NCBI RefSeq assembly: GCF_000020965.1
Contig: NC_011297.1
Location: 1,426,001-1,490,000 of the forward strand
Length of the DNA stretch: 64,000 nucleotides
Direction: 5' to 3'
Source of the DNA: Dictyoglomus thermophilum H-6-12
Lineage (GTDB): Bacteria; Dictyoglomota; Dictyoglomia; Dictyoglomales; Dictyoglomaceae
The position numbers and the translations under genes are program-made. The notes under the pieces were generated by a model. The model had not been told where the DNA came from. It searched no databases and saw nothing but the letters and a program-made list of their open reading frames with translations. Positions within the stretch are counted from its first letter, which is position 1, and every line of letters begins with the position of its first letter. Positions 1 to 7,921 of the stretch are shown here, piece by piece.

Positions 1-701
1 GACGGAATATCTTTGAGATTGAAAATCTTAATATAATCTATAACCATTGGCTCTTTTACTGAAATAAATCTCAAAGTATGCTTCCCTTTTGTAAAATAGA
101 AAAGAAAAGGTTCAGAATATAAGCCTTCAGCATCATCGATAACCTTTTCAACCCACATGGGAGACTCTATCTGTAATGGTCTTAACTCATTTCCTCTATT
201 ATCTTTTAATGGATCTCCAGCATCCTTCCATATTCTTTCAAATCTTACAATCCTTACTTCGTTAAAAGGCCTTTTGCCATCAATCATGATTTCTCTTTCT
301 ATAGCTGAGTTTTTCCCAGTTATGGGATAGTATTTCACAGCAATGTTGTACAATCCCTCTTCTTCGATATTAAAGGTCCATTCTACAAAACCATTTTCCC
401 CTGTATATAAGACTGGATGCTTATCCTGAGTTAAATTTGTAAGTTTTTTAAGATCCATATCTTTAGAAAAATTAGAGTAATTTATTGCATTAATAATTAA
501 AGTTAGATTTGGTCTTTTCTTGTCATAGAATCTTGAGATATAAGTCTCATATGAATTCTCCTTACTTATAAGTTCAAAGATAACATTCAAATTAACCAGA
601 GAATTTTGAGCGAAGTTTAGGTTTGTAATTAATAACAATATAAAGAGTAATAGAGAAATAAACCTTAAAACTAGTTTCAAAATTTTTTCAAAAATTAACA
701 C
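1..701 (-). CDS. Exported carbohydrate-binding-like protein, N-terminal part (partial)
   Basis: An open frame runs from a GTG at 701, eight bases after a GGAGG site, off the left edge with no stop (233 codons seen). Residues 1-31 look like a signal peptide, with a hydrophobic core ending near NLNFAQ. The rest reads as a beta-sandwich: EWTFNIEEEGLYNI, a YYPITGK segment, an IDGKRPF segment and a closing KGKHTLRF strand. From memory, this pattern occurs in the N-terminal sugar-binding domain of very long extracellular solute-binding proteins of Gram-positive sugar importers, but only the first domain is visible. It lies downstream of a family 1 solute-binding protein and an AraC regulator on the same strand, which suits sugar capture. 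A strong terminator (840-890) separates it from the upstream gene, so it probably has its own promoter within 702-840; I cannot identify one clearly. Confidence 0.6.
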   Translation of the reverse strand, partial: MLIFEKILKLVLRFISLLLFILLLITNLNFAQNSLVNLNVIFELISKENSYETYISRFYDKKRPNLTLIINAINYSNFSKDMDLKKLTNLTQDKHPVLYTGENGFVEWTFNIEEEGLYNIAVKYYPITGKNSAIEREIMIDGKRPFNEVRIVRFERIWKDAGDPLKDNRGNELRPLQIESPMWVEKVIDDAEGLYSEPFLFYFTKGKHTLRFISVKEPMVIDYIKIFNLKDIP

Positions 702-839
702 TTAAACAACCTCCAATTCTAATTTGATGCAATTTTAAAGAAAAAGTACATAAAAAGATAATAAAATTCCATTATTTTTAAAACCAGTTTCATAGCTTTT
801 TCCAATCTTAACTCCCATTCAATTCATTTTTAACACAAT

Positions 840-890
840 TTTAATATAAAAATAGGGGAAAGGCAATAACCTTTCCCCTATTTTTTTCAA
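840..890 (-). terminator. Intrinsic terminator after the family 1 solute-binding protein gene
   Basis: Two perfect 13-base arms (851-863 and 870-882, core GGGGAAAGG/CCTTTCCCC) enclose a six-base loop. A T-rich tail follows on the minus strand and a run of seven T lies on the plus side, so it could work in both directions. It begins just after the stop codon at 891. Confidence 0.85.
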
Positions 891-2213
891 TTATTTAAGA
901 CCCTCTAAAATTGCATCAATAGCAGCTTGGAATTTAGGCTTTAATGCCTTTATAGATTTCGCAGGATTTGCCACATCAATCTGGTTAATCAAATCCCAGA
1001 AGCCAGGAATACCAGATATTGGATCTATTTGAGCTCTAGTGGCAGCATCCATTAGGATATCATAAATTTCTTTTCCGCCTACCCTTTCTATCTGCGATTT
1101 TACAATTATTTCTTTTTCTTTATCAGTGGGTGTCAACATCCACAAAAGATACAAAGCAGCAAGTTCTGGATCCTTAGAGGAAGAAGCTATAGCCCAAGCA
1201 CCGTCATCGGCCATATCTGCACTCTTCTTCTTGCTATCAGGACCTTTAGGGAATGGGACTATCCCTAATTTTTTACCAAGAGCATTTCTCATCCCAGAAA
1301 GCTCCCAAGGTCCCCAATAATCCATACAGGTAATACCTTTTTGGAATCTCCCTTGAGGATCATTCCACCAATCAGAAGGTCTCATCTTATATTTTGCATC
1401 CATCTCATACACAGCCTGAAATGCTTTATAGGCTTTCGGATCATCCATAGCAAAAACAGGCTTACCACCTATATACTTAACCACCTGCACATCATTAGTA
1501 TACAAGAAGGGCTGTACTACCGCCCAAGTAGCATAAGCATATTGGTCTATCTTTCCATCACCATTGGTATCTTGTGTAAGTTGCTTGCCTAAGTTGAAAA
1601 AGGTCTCCCAGGTCCACTTCCCTTGCTTATATAACTCGAGAGGATCAGGAAGTCCTGCCATCTCAAATTTCTCTTTGTTGTAATAAAGTATGTAGGGAAA
1701 TACATTATCATTGTAAATGTTTGTTACCGCATAAATCTGCCCTCTCCATTTATAAAAAGATAACGTACTTTCTCTGAAACCAACTGTTTCCCAAAGATCT
1801 TTATTCTTAAAATCAATATATCTATCTAATGGAAGAAGCATCTTCTTCATCATCCAAGTAGGTTTTTCTCCTGCTCCTATGTATACTACGTCAGCTCCAG
1901 AACCAGAAAGAATAGCTGCGCTCAATTTCGGTCTATAATTTTCCCAAGTAGTATAAACTATTTTTACCTTTGCTCCTGTAATCTTTTCAAACTCTTCTCT
2001 CACCTGTTTTGGAGATCGAGTACCTGGTAAAGCTGTGTCATCCTCAGGCCAGAATTGCCATACATATATGGTTTTGCCTCTATACTTTTGGGTATCGATA
2101 TTAAATGTGTATTTTCCTACTTTAAAGGTATATATTTTTTGTGCGAAGGAGGGAATTATAGATGTCAAAACAAAAAGAGAAATTAAAATCAAGGATAGCA
2201 AAATCTTTTTCAT
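891..2213 (-). CDS. Extracellular solute-binding protein family 1 (sugar ABC importer)
   Basis: This is a 440-residue sugar-binding lipoprotein-like or periplasmic component of an ABC importer. A signal peptide covers residues 1-25 (hydrophobic core, then PSFAQ). The mature part has the family 1 fold signatures: an early YVWQFWPEDD strand, a substrate-domain DVVYIGAGEKPTWM segment, and PFPKGP with DDGAWAIASSSKDPE in the C-lobe, typical of maltose/oligosaccharide binders. The start at 2213 has AGGGGG seven bases upstream. No permease or ATPase gene is adjacent, so its partners are elsewhere or beyond the left edge. It is 140 bases downstream of an AraC regulator on the same strand, the likely controller. 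The sugar cannot be told from sequence. Confidence 0.9.
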   Translation of the reverse strand: MKKILLSLILISLFVLTSIIPSFAQKIYTFKVGKYTFNIDTQKYRGKTIYVWQFWPEDDTALPGTRSPKQVREEFEKITGAKVKIVYTTWENYRPKLSAAILSGSGADVVYIGAGEKPTWMMKKMLLPLDRYIDFKNKDLWETVGFRESTLSFYKWRGQIYAVTNIYNDNVFPYILYYNKEKFEMAGLPDPLELYKQGKWTWETFFNLGKQLTQDTNGDGKIDQYAYATWAVVQPFLYTNDVQVVKYIGGKPVFAMDDPKAYKAFQAVYEMDAKYKMRPSDWWNDPQGRFQKGITCMDYWGPWELSGMRNALGKKLGIVPFPKGPDSKKKSADMADDGAWAIASSSKDPELAALYLLWMLTPTDKEKEIIVKSQIERVGGKEIYDILMDAATRAQIDPISGIPGFWDLINQIDVANPAKSIKALKPKFQAAIDAILEGLK

Positions 2214-2353
2214 TTATTTGCCCCCTTTCTTTTACTTATTACCTTAAAGAATCGTAGAACTTCACTTATATTGTAGTCTTAATAAAACTTTAAAATCTAA
2301 TATTATTTTGGTTAAAAATAAAAAAATCTTGCTCGATTTAAAAGAGAGTCAAA

Positions 2354-3217
2354 TTAAAGATTTTGTTTTCTAAATTTTAAGGGAGTTGTATGCATATATT
2401 TTTTAAAAACCTTTATAAAATAACTTATATTATCAAATCCGCATTCAAAAGCTATCTCCGAAACACTCATATCGGTATTTATAAGAAGCTCCATGGCTTT
2501 ATCAACTCTCACTTTATTTATATACTCCACTGGACTCATCCTCAAAGATTCTTTAAAAAGTCTACACAAATAAAATTTACTCATATCAACCTGTCTGCTA
2601 AGCTCATCAAGAGATAAGTTTTTGTTGTAATTTTGATTTATATAGTTAAGAACATCTTTAATCCTCTCAATCTTATATCCAAGCCTTCCATCTTGATTTC
2701 GTCTTTCAGCATAATACTTAAAAACTCTCCAGAATATGTCAAATAAGAGACTCTTTATATAAAGCTCATATCCATAACTCTTTTCCTTAAAAACTTCTAT
2801 TATTCTACAAATATCATTTCTTATATGTTCATCATTAAGATTTGAAGGAATATGATATCTCTTATTTATAAGAGGTAAAAAATACTCATGTTTACAATAA
2901 TCAGGTTCCTCCGAATAAAGCAGCCTTAAATCAAACACGATAGCGTACCCTATGCTCCTTTTAATCATCTCCAAACCTGAATGTATTGAGCCTGAATTTA
3001 CAAAAAGATACTCTCCCTCATTCAATTTGTACTCATACCCATCTACATAAAACTTACCTATTCCCCTCTCCATATATAAAATCTCAAATTCATTATGCCA
3101 ATGAGGATTTACAACTCCATTTCTATATACGAAAATGTCCTCATGAACAAATAATGGAAAATCTGGAGTTCCGTGAGATACATCCGATTCTATTAATTCT
3201 TTCTTTCTTACTCTCAT
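2354..3217 (-). CDS. AraC family transcriptional regulator with cupin sensor domain
   Basis: This 287-residue protein has an N-terminal cupin-like sugar-sensing domain (about residues 15-120, with HWHNEFEILYMERG and a GEYLFVNSGSIHS strand) and a C-terminal double helix-turn-helix (about 185-285, with ISYFIKVFKKYMHTTP, the classic AraC signature). Family members of this layout activate nearby sugar-use genes. The solute-binding protein gene directly downstream is the likely target. No ribosome-binding site precedes the ATG. A TATAAT with an upstream TG sits only seven bases before it, so the message is probably leaderless. It is divergent from the phosphatase gene at 3269. Confidence 0.92.
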   Translation of the reverse strand: MRVRKKELIESDVSHGTPDFPLFVHEDIFVYRNGVVNPHWHNEFEILYMERGIGKFYVDGYEYKLNEGEYLFVNSGSIHSGLEMIKRSIGYAIVFDLRLLYSEEPDYCKHEYFLPLINKRYHIPSNLNDEHIRNDICRIIEVFKEKSYGYELYIKSLLFDIFWRVFKYYAERRNQDGRLGYKIERIKDVLNYINQNYNKNLSLDELSRQVDMSKFYLCRLFKESLRMSPVEYINKVRVDKAMELLINTDMSVSEIAFECGFDNISYFIKVFKKYMHTTPLKFRKQNL

Positions 3218-3224
3218 AATTAAA

Positions 3225-3233
3225 ATTATAACA
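3225..3233 (-). promoter_or_regulatory. Extended -10 promoter for a leaderless araC-type gene
   Basis: On the minus strand TGt-TATAAT is followed by seven bases and then the ATG at 3217. With usual spacing transcription starts on or next to the start codon. No Shine-Dalgarno sequence can fit. Confidence 0.6.
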
Positions 3234-3250
3234 AAAATTTAAAATTATTT

Positions 3251-3259
3251 TGCTAAAAT
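3251..3259 (+). promoter_or_regulatory. Extended -10 promoter, nearly leaderless phosphatase gene
   Basis: TGc-TAAAAT ends nine bases before the ATG at 3269, giving a predicted leader of about three bases. There is no ribosome-binding site. It lies back to back with the promoter of the divergent AraC gene. Confidence 0.5.
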
Positions 3260-3268
3260 TAATACGAC

Positions 3269-3889
3269 ATGGGTGAAATATACTTAATAAGACATGGAGA
3301 AACAGATTGGAATAAAGAGGCTAAATTTCAAGGTAGAACTGATATTCCCCTAAATTCCAAGGGGAAAAACCAAGCCGAATTATTATCAAAATATCTTGCT
3401 AAAGAAAATTTTGACTATATATATTCAAGTCCCCTAAAAAGAGCTATTGAAACGGCGATTCCCCTATCTAAAAAGCTAAATAAAGAAATCTTAATTCGAG
3501 AAAACTGGATAGAATTTAATTTTGGTGAATGGGAAGGCCTAACTGTAAAAGAAGTACATGAAAAATATCCTATAGAAAGAGATCTATGGCTTTATCATAC
3601 TGAAAAGGGAAAAATTCCAAAAGGCGAAAGCTTCAAAGAAGCTTACGAAAGGTTATCCATTGAGAAAAAGTATATCTTAGAACATCACAAAGATCATAAA
3701 ATAGCAATCTTTACCCATGGAGCGATAATAAGAGCAGCACTATACGTCTTTTTAGATCTTCCCCACTTGGGATTTGGAAAGATCACCATAAGTTCATGTT
3801 CTATAACTCACTTCAAGATCAAAGATAATAGATTTATACTTGTGAGACTCAATTATCTATATCCTGATGAGATTTTTTCATACTTTTGA
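3269..3889 (+). CDS. Histidine phosphatase (phosphoglycerate mutase-like) family protein
   Basis: This 206-residue protein carries the catalytic LIRHGETDWN motif near the N-terminus (phosphohistidine His), the family's early RTDIPLNSKG loop, a SSPLKRAIETA segment and the second catalytic histidine in IFTHGAIIRAAL. It lacks the insertions of true cofactor-dependent phosphoglycerate mutase, so it belongs with the broad phosphatases (GpmB, CobC or PhoE type); the substrate is not determined. It ends three bases before the 3' end of tRNA-Ser on the opposite strand. The start is fixed by the near-leaderless promoter, as no ribosome-binding site is present. Confidence 0.88.
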   Translation: MGEIYLIRHGETDWNKEAKFQGRTDIPLNSKGKNQAELLSKYLAKENFDYIYSSPLKRAIETAIPLSKKLNKEILIRENWIEFNFGEWEGLTVKEVHEKYPIERDLWLYHTEKGKIPKGESFKEAYERLSIEKKYILEHHKDHKIAIFTHGAIIRAALYVFLDLPHLGFGKITISSCSITHFKIKDNRFILVRLNYLYPDEIFSYF

Positions 3890-3892
3890 TGA

Positions 3893-3987
<95 letters not shown>

Positions 3988-3998
3988 AAGCAAAAAAA

Positions 3999-4027
3999 AT
4001 TATACCAAGGAATTAATTTATAAGCAA
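3999..4027 (-). promoter_or_regulatory. Promoter of tRNA-Ser(GCT)
   Basis: TTGCTT and TATAAT lie 17 bases apart on the minus strand. TGG directly precedes the -10 box, and the tRNA 5' end follows 11 bases downstream. Confidence 0.65.
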
Positions 4028-4029
4028 TA

Positions 4030-4449
4030 TCAACTTTTTATTTCTTTTAATACCTTCTCGATGCTTACACCGTTATCAAGGAGTAGTTTTGAGGCAAAAG
4101 AGGTACTCTCTTTAAGTATTCCTAAAAGAAGATGCTCTGCATCAATTATTTCCTTTCCCATTTCTTTTGCAAAACTCTGTGCATAATCAAGAATTTTAAA
4201 GACTTTTTGACTTATAGGAGAAAGGTCATATTGATTAGTTTTTTGAGCTTTTAGTTCCCTTTCCAATTCTGCTTTTATCCTTCCCAGATCAATTCCAATC
4301 TTCTTCAGAATCTTACATGCCCCATTGTTTTTATCGTTAATTATACTAAGAAGTAAATGCTCTGCATCCATAGAAGGAGAACTAAAACTCAGTACTAATT
4401 CTTCAGCACTTGAAATAATAGACTCAGACCTAAATTTAAGAGTCTTCAT
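4030..4449 (-). CDS. Stand-alone Clp N-domain protein
   Basis: The 139 residues consist of two Clp N-terminal repeats only: DAEHLLLSIINDKNNGACKI in the first half and DAEHLLLGILKESTSFASKL in the second. In ClpA/ClpC these repeats bind adaptors and substrates in front of the AAA+ modules; here no ATPase domain follows and none is encoded next door. The gene has a good start (GGGGAGG eight bases before ATG). Free ClpN proteins (ClpS-independent, ClpT-like) are known in a few lineages, and may act as adaptor or decoy for a ClpC encoded elsewhere. That role is inference. Confidence 0.88.
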   Translation of the reverse strand: MKTLKFRSESIISSAEELVLSFSSPSMDAEHLLLSIINDKNNGACKILKKIGIDLGRIKAELERELKAQKTNQYDLSPISQKVFKILDYAQSFAKEMGKEIIDAEHLLLGILKESTSFASKLLLDNGVSIEKVLKEIKS

Positions 4450-4533
4450 GGAAATATCCTCCCCTCAACCCATCAAGTTTTGGATTATTTTATAATATTT
4501 TGAAAATAATTACAAGTATATGTGAATTAGGTA

Positions 4534-4539
4534 TATAAT
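4534..4539 (+). promoter_or_regulatory. -10 box for the metallo-beta-lactamase fold gene
   Basis: A TATAAT lies 30 bases before the ATG at 4570. A strong AGGGGGGAAGG ribosome-binding site sits in the leader. I see no convincing -35 box. Confidence 0.5.
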
Positions 4540-4569
4540 AATAAAAAAACTATTAGGGGGGAAGGAATA

Positions 4570-5301
4570 ATGAAGAAGATAGTTTTTATATTTTTGATTT
4601 TAAGTATCCTATACAGCATTAGCTTAGCCTTAGAAATTAACTATTATGGACATGCATGCATAAAATTGTCTTTCGAAAATCAATATTCCATAATAATAGA
4701 TCCCTTCTCTTCAAACTATCCTATCTCCTCCACTGACGCAGATTTGATAATAAGTACTCATGAGCATCCAGACCATTTTAATCCAAATTTTTTAAACAAA
4801 AAAGTTGAGATAATCGTAGGAACTAAAAATAATGGAAAGGACTGGAATATAATAAATAGGGAGACCAAAGGGATCAAAATCTGGAATATTCCTGTATATC
4901 ATGACAACTCGAAGGGTTCTCAAAGAGGTAAAAACAGTATCATCGTTATAGAAGGAGATGGGTTAAAAATAGTTCATATGGGAGATATAGGGCACCTTCT
5001 GAACAAAGAGGAGCTATCAAAACTCAAAAATGTAGACCTCTTATTCATTCCTGTAGGAGGATTTTTTACTTTAGATATAAAAGATGTAATTACGACAATA
5101 AAAGAGATAAGCCCTAAAGTAGTAATACCTATACACTATAAAACAGAATATACAAAAGACTGGCCAATACTACCCCTTTCTAATTTCCTGAAAGAAGCAG
5201 AAAAAGATTTTAAAATCGTAAGCCTAAACACCAACAACATCAAGCTATCTCCAAGAGATTTACCTAATAAAACAGAGATCTGGATATTAAATTATAAATA
5301 G
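4570..5301 (+). CDS. Metallo-beta-lactamase fold hydrolase with signal peptide
   Basis: This 243-residue protein has a hydrophobic N-terminus (1-20) that resembles a signal peptide. A UPF0173/UlaG-like metal-dependent hydrolase core follows: YYGHACIKL, the metal-binding STHEHPDHFN motif (HxHxDH), a VYHDN histidine, HMGDIGH and a late IPIHYKT histidine. Cytoplasmic relatives are common, and the leader suggests this copy acts outside the membrane. The substrate is unknown; lactone or phosphodiester cleavage would fit the fold. It is monocistronic by position, 26 bases before polX, which has its own promoter. Confidence 0.85.
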   Translation: MKKIVFIFLILSILYSISLALEINYYGHACIKLSFENQYSIIIDPFSSNYPISSTDADLIISTHEHPDHFNPNFLNKKVEIIVGTKNNGKDWNIINRETKGIKIWNIPVYHDNSKGSQRGKNSIIVIEGDGLKIVHMGDIGHLLNKEELSKLKNVDLLFIPVGGFFTLDIKDVITTIKEISPKVVIPIHYKTEYTKDWPILPLSNFLKEAEKDFKIVSLNTNNIKLSPRDLPNKTEIWILNYK

Positions 5302-5312
5302 CTTTACTGTTA

Positions 5313-5321
5313 TGGTATAAT
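5313..5321 (+). promoter_or_regulatory. Extended -10 promoter giving leaderless polX mRNA
   Basis: TGg-TATAAT ends exactly six bases before the ATG at 5328, so the expected first transcribed base is the A of the start codon. No ribosome-binding site is present. Confidence 0.65.
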
Positions 5322-5327
5322 AAAGCC

Positions 5328-7070
5328 ATGAAAAATAAGGAAGTTGCTCAAATTTTAGATGAAATAGCAACTCTCCTTGAAATAAAAGGAGAGAATAAAT
5401 ATAAAATTGCAGCCTATCAGGAGGCTGCAAGAAGAATAGAAAATCTTCCCGAAGATATAGAAAAATTATTTAAACAAGGCAAGTTATATCAAATCAAAGG
5501 CATTGGAGAAAGCATTGGACAAAAAATCAAGGAATATCTTACTACAGGTAAAGTAACATATTTAGAAGAATTAAGAAGAGAAATTCCACCAGAAATTCTT
5601 GAACTTCTAAAAATACCTGGCATTGGTCCTAAACTTGCTTATAGATTATATACTGAGCTTGGAATAAAAGACATTGATTCTCTGGAAAAAGCAGCAAGAG
5701 AAGGGAAAATAAGATTATTACCTAGGTTAGGACCTAAAGTTGAGCAAAACATCTTAGAAGCTATAAAAGAATATAGAGAAAAACAAAATGTGCCTGAAAG
5801 AATACCTTTAGGAGTAGCTCTACCACTTACTGAAGAAATTGTAAATTATTTATCCCAATATCCCTTCATAGAAAATATAGTCCCTGCTGGAAGTTTAAGA
5901 AGAAGAAAAGAAACCATAGGTGATATAGATATATTGATCACAACCTCAGACATGGATAAAGTAAATCAGGTTTTAAAGAATCTTCCAATTCTAAGAAATA
6001 TCCTTGCTGCAGGAACCACTAAAACTAGTATCATTGTCGAACCAGGAATTCAAGTTGATTTTAGAGTGGTAGACAAAAGTTCTTTTGGAGCCGCATTGCA
6101 ATATTTTACAGGCTCAAAACAGCACAATATAAAATTAAGAGAATTAGCTATAAAGAAAGGATTAAAGATAAACGAATATGGAGTTTTTAGAATAAGTGAC
6201 AACAGAAAAATAGGAGGAGAAAAAGAAGAAGAGGTATATGAGATCCTTGGTCTTCAATATATACCTCCAGAATTAAGAGAAGATCAAGGTGAGATCGAAG
6301 CTGCGATGGAAGGAAAACTGCCAGAACTCATAGAAGAAAAAGACATCTTAGGAGATATGCATGTACATACTGATTGGAGTGATGGAGCTAATACCCTTGA
6401 AGAAATGGTGGAAACTGCCTATAGACTTGGATATAAATATGTGGTAATTTCAGATCATAGCCAAGCTTTAGGAGTTGCAGGAGGCTTAACTCCTGAACAG
6501 ATTGAAAAACAAAGACTAAGAATTCAAGAATTGAATAAAAAATATAGAGATTTCAAAATTCTCCATAGTATTGAGGCAAATATATTAAGTGATGGTGCTA
6601 TTGATCTTCCCGAAGAAGTACTAAAAAAATTTGATCTTGTTATTGCAGGACTCCATTCAGGCTTTAAACAACCCAAAGAAAAGATTACAGAAAGACTTAT
6701 TTCTGCTATTAAAAATCCATGGGTTGATATTATAAGCCACCCTACAGGAAGATTGATAAATAAAAGACCTGCTTATGAAGTAGACTTGCCAGCTATTCTC
6801 TACTGGGCAAAAGAAACAGGAACAGTTTTAGAAATAAATGCCCAACCTGATAGACTTGATCTTTGTGACATAGATGCCAAAATAGCAAGAGAAAAATACG
6901 GAATATATCTTTCAATTGGCACTGACAGCCATGATATTAGAAGTTATTCACTAATAAAATATGGAATAGCTGTGGCAAGAAGAGCCTGGCTCAAAAAAGA
7001 AGATGTTATAAATACCTATCCCTGGGAAGAGGCAAAAACTAAACTAAAGAGATATAAAAACCAGAAATGA
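5328..7070 (+). CDS. polX: DNA polymerase/3'-5' exonuclease PolX
   Basis: This 580-residue family X repair polymerase is fused to a PHP phosphoesterase. The N-terminal 8-kDa-like domain carries helix-hairpin-helix motifs (IKGIGESIGQ, IPGIGPKLAY, LPRLGPKVEQ). The polymerase catalytic triad is visible as GDIDIL (two Asp) and VDFRVV (third Asp). The PHP half holds the metal ligands DMHVHTDWSDG, HSIEAN, GLHSGF, ISHPTGR and GTDSHD, all intact, so gap filling plus 3'-5' exonuclease or AP-site processing is expected. Length and layout match bacterial PolX. The last four bases overlap trmI (ATGA), indicating translational coupling. Confidence 0.96.
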   Translation: MKNKEVAQILDEIATLLEIKGENKYKIAAYQEAARRIENLPEDIEKLFKQGKLYQIKGIGESIGQKIKEYLTTGKVTYLEELRREIPPEILELLKIPGIGPKLAYRLYTELGIKDIDSLEKAAREGKIRLLPRLGPKVEQNILEAIKEYREKQNVPERIPLGVALPLTEEIVNYLSQYPFIENIVPAGSLRRRKETIGDIDILITTSDMDKVNQVLKNLPILRNILAAGTTKTSIIVEPGIQVDFRVVDKSSFGAALQYFTGSKQHNIKLRELAIKKGLKINEYGVFRISDNRKIGGEKEEEVYEILGLQYIPPELREDQGEIEAAMEGKLPELIEEKDILGDMHVHTDWSDGANTLEEMVETAYRLGYKYVVISDHSQALGVAGGLTPEQIEKQRLRIQELNKKYRDFKILHSIEANILSDGAIDLPEEVLKKFDLVIAGLHSGFKQPKEKITERLISAIKNPWVDIISHPTGRLINKRPAYEVDLPAILYWAKETGTVLEINAQPDRLDLCDIDAKIAREKYGIYLSIGTDSHDIRSYSLIKYGIAVARRAWLKKEDVINTYPWEEAKTKLKRYKNQK

Positions 7071-7921
7071 AAATACGGAGAAAAGGAAAAATCTCAGAAG
7101 GCGAATGGATTATCCTCTTAGATAACAAAAAAAGATACCTAATACAAGTTGAGAGAGAAAAAGTATTTCATTTTCACAAAGGATATATAAAACATGAGGA
7201 TATCATAGGAATAGAAGAGGGAAGCATTGTAAAATCCTCTCAAGGGGCAAACCTTCTTGTACTAAGACCTACTTACTCAGATTTTATTCTTGAGATGCCT
7301 CGTGGTGCTCAAATAATTTATCCTAAAGACATAGCAACCATATTAGTCTTTGCAGATATCTATCCTGGAGCAAGAGTTCTTGAGGCAGGAATCGGATCAG
7401 GAGCTCTAACTATTGCTCTTCTCCAAGCTGTAGGTGAAACAGGTACGGTAATATCTTACGAGATAAGAGAAGATTTTGCTAAGAGAGCCTTAGCTAATAT
7501 AGAAAATTTTTTAGGAAGAAGAGAAAACCATATATTAAGATTGAAAGACATTTATGAGGAAATTGAAGACGAAAATATAGACAGGATAATTTTGGACTTA
7601 CCAGAACCATGGAGAGCTATTGATAAAGTCTTAAAGGCTTTAAGACCAGGAGGAATATTCTTAGCCTATACCCCTACCATAATTCAAGCTCAAAAAACCG
7701 TTGAAGCTCTAAAGACCACAAAATCTTTTGTATTAATAGAAACCATTGAAACTCTCCTTAGGCCATGGCAAATTGAGGGTTTATCTGTAAGGCCTTTTCA
7801 CAGAATGGTAGCTCATACTGCATTTTTGACAATAGCAAGAAAAATAATTACACAAGAAGAGAGTATATCTCCGATGGTTTTGCCTTCTGAAGAAATAGAA
7901 GAAAATTATGAGATTGAGTAA
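7067..7921 (+). CDS. trmI: tRNA (adenine-N1)-methyltransferase TrmI (m1A58)
   Basis: This SAM-dependent enzyme methylates A58 in the T-loop of tRNA, a stabilising mark favoured by thermophiles. The 284 residues have an N-terminal beta-barrel (about 1-65), the early RGAQIIYPKD loop, the SAM motif VLEAGIGSGALTIAL and the TrmI/GCD14 signature LDLPEPW. The start overlaps the polX stop as ATGA without its own ribosome-binding site. The acidic C-terminal tail (EEIEENYEIE) is encoded in 74 bases shared, on opposite strands, with the 3' end of recJ, an unusually long convergent overlap. Confidence 0.94.
   Translation: MKIRRKGKISEGEWIILLDNKKRYLIQVEREKVFHFHKGYIKHEDIIGIEEGSIVKSSQGANLLVLRPTYSDFILEMPRGAQIIYPKDIATILVFADIYPGARVLEAGIGSGALTIALLQAVGETGTVISYEIREDFAKRALANIENFLGRRENHILRLKDIYEEIEDENIDRIILDLPEPWRAIDKVLKALRPGGIFLAYTPTIIQAQKTVEALKTTKSFVLIETIETLLRPWQIEGLSVRPFHRMVAHTAFLTIARKIITQEESISPMVLPSEEIEENYEIE

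Noticed and set aside
702-839. Operator for the sugar-binding genes around AAAACCAGTTTCATAG
   Set aside because: Only a suggestive short motif, not palindromic, no second copy; not enough to call.
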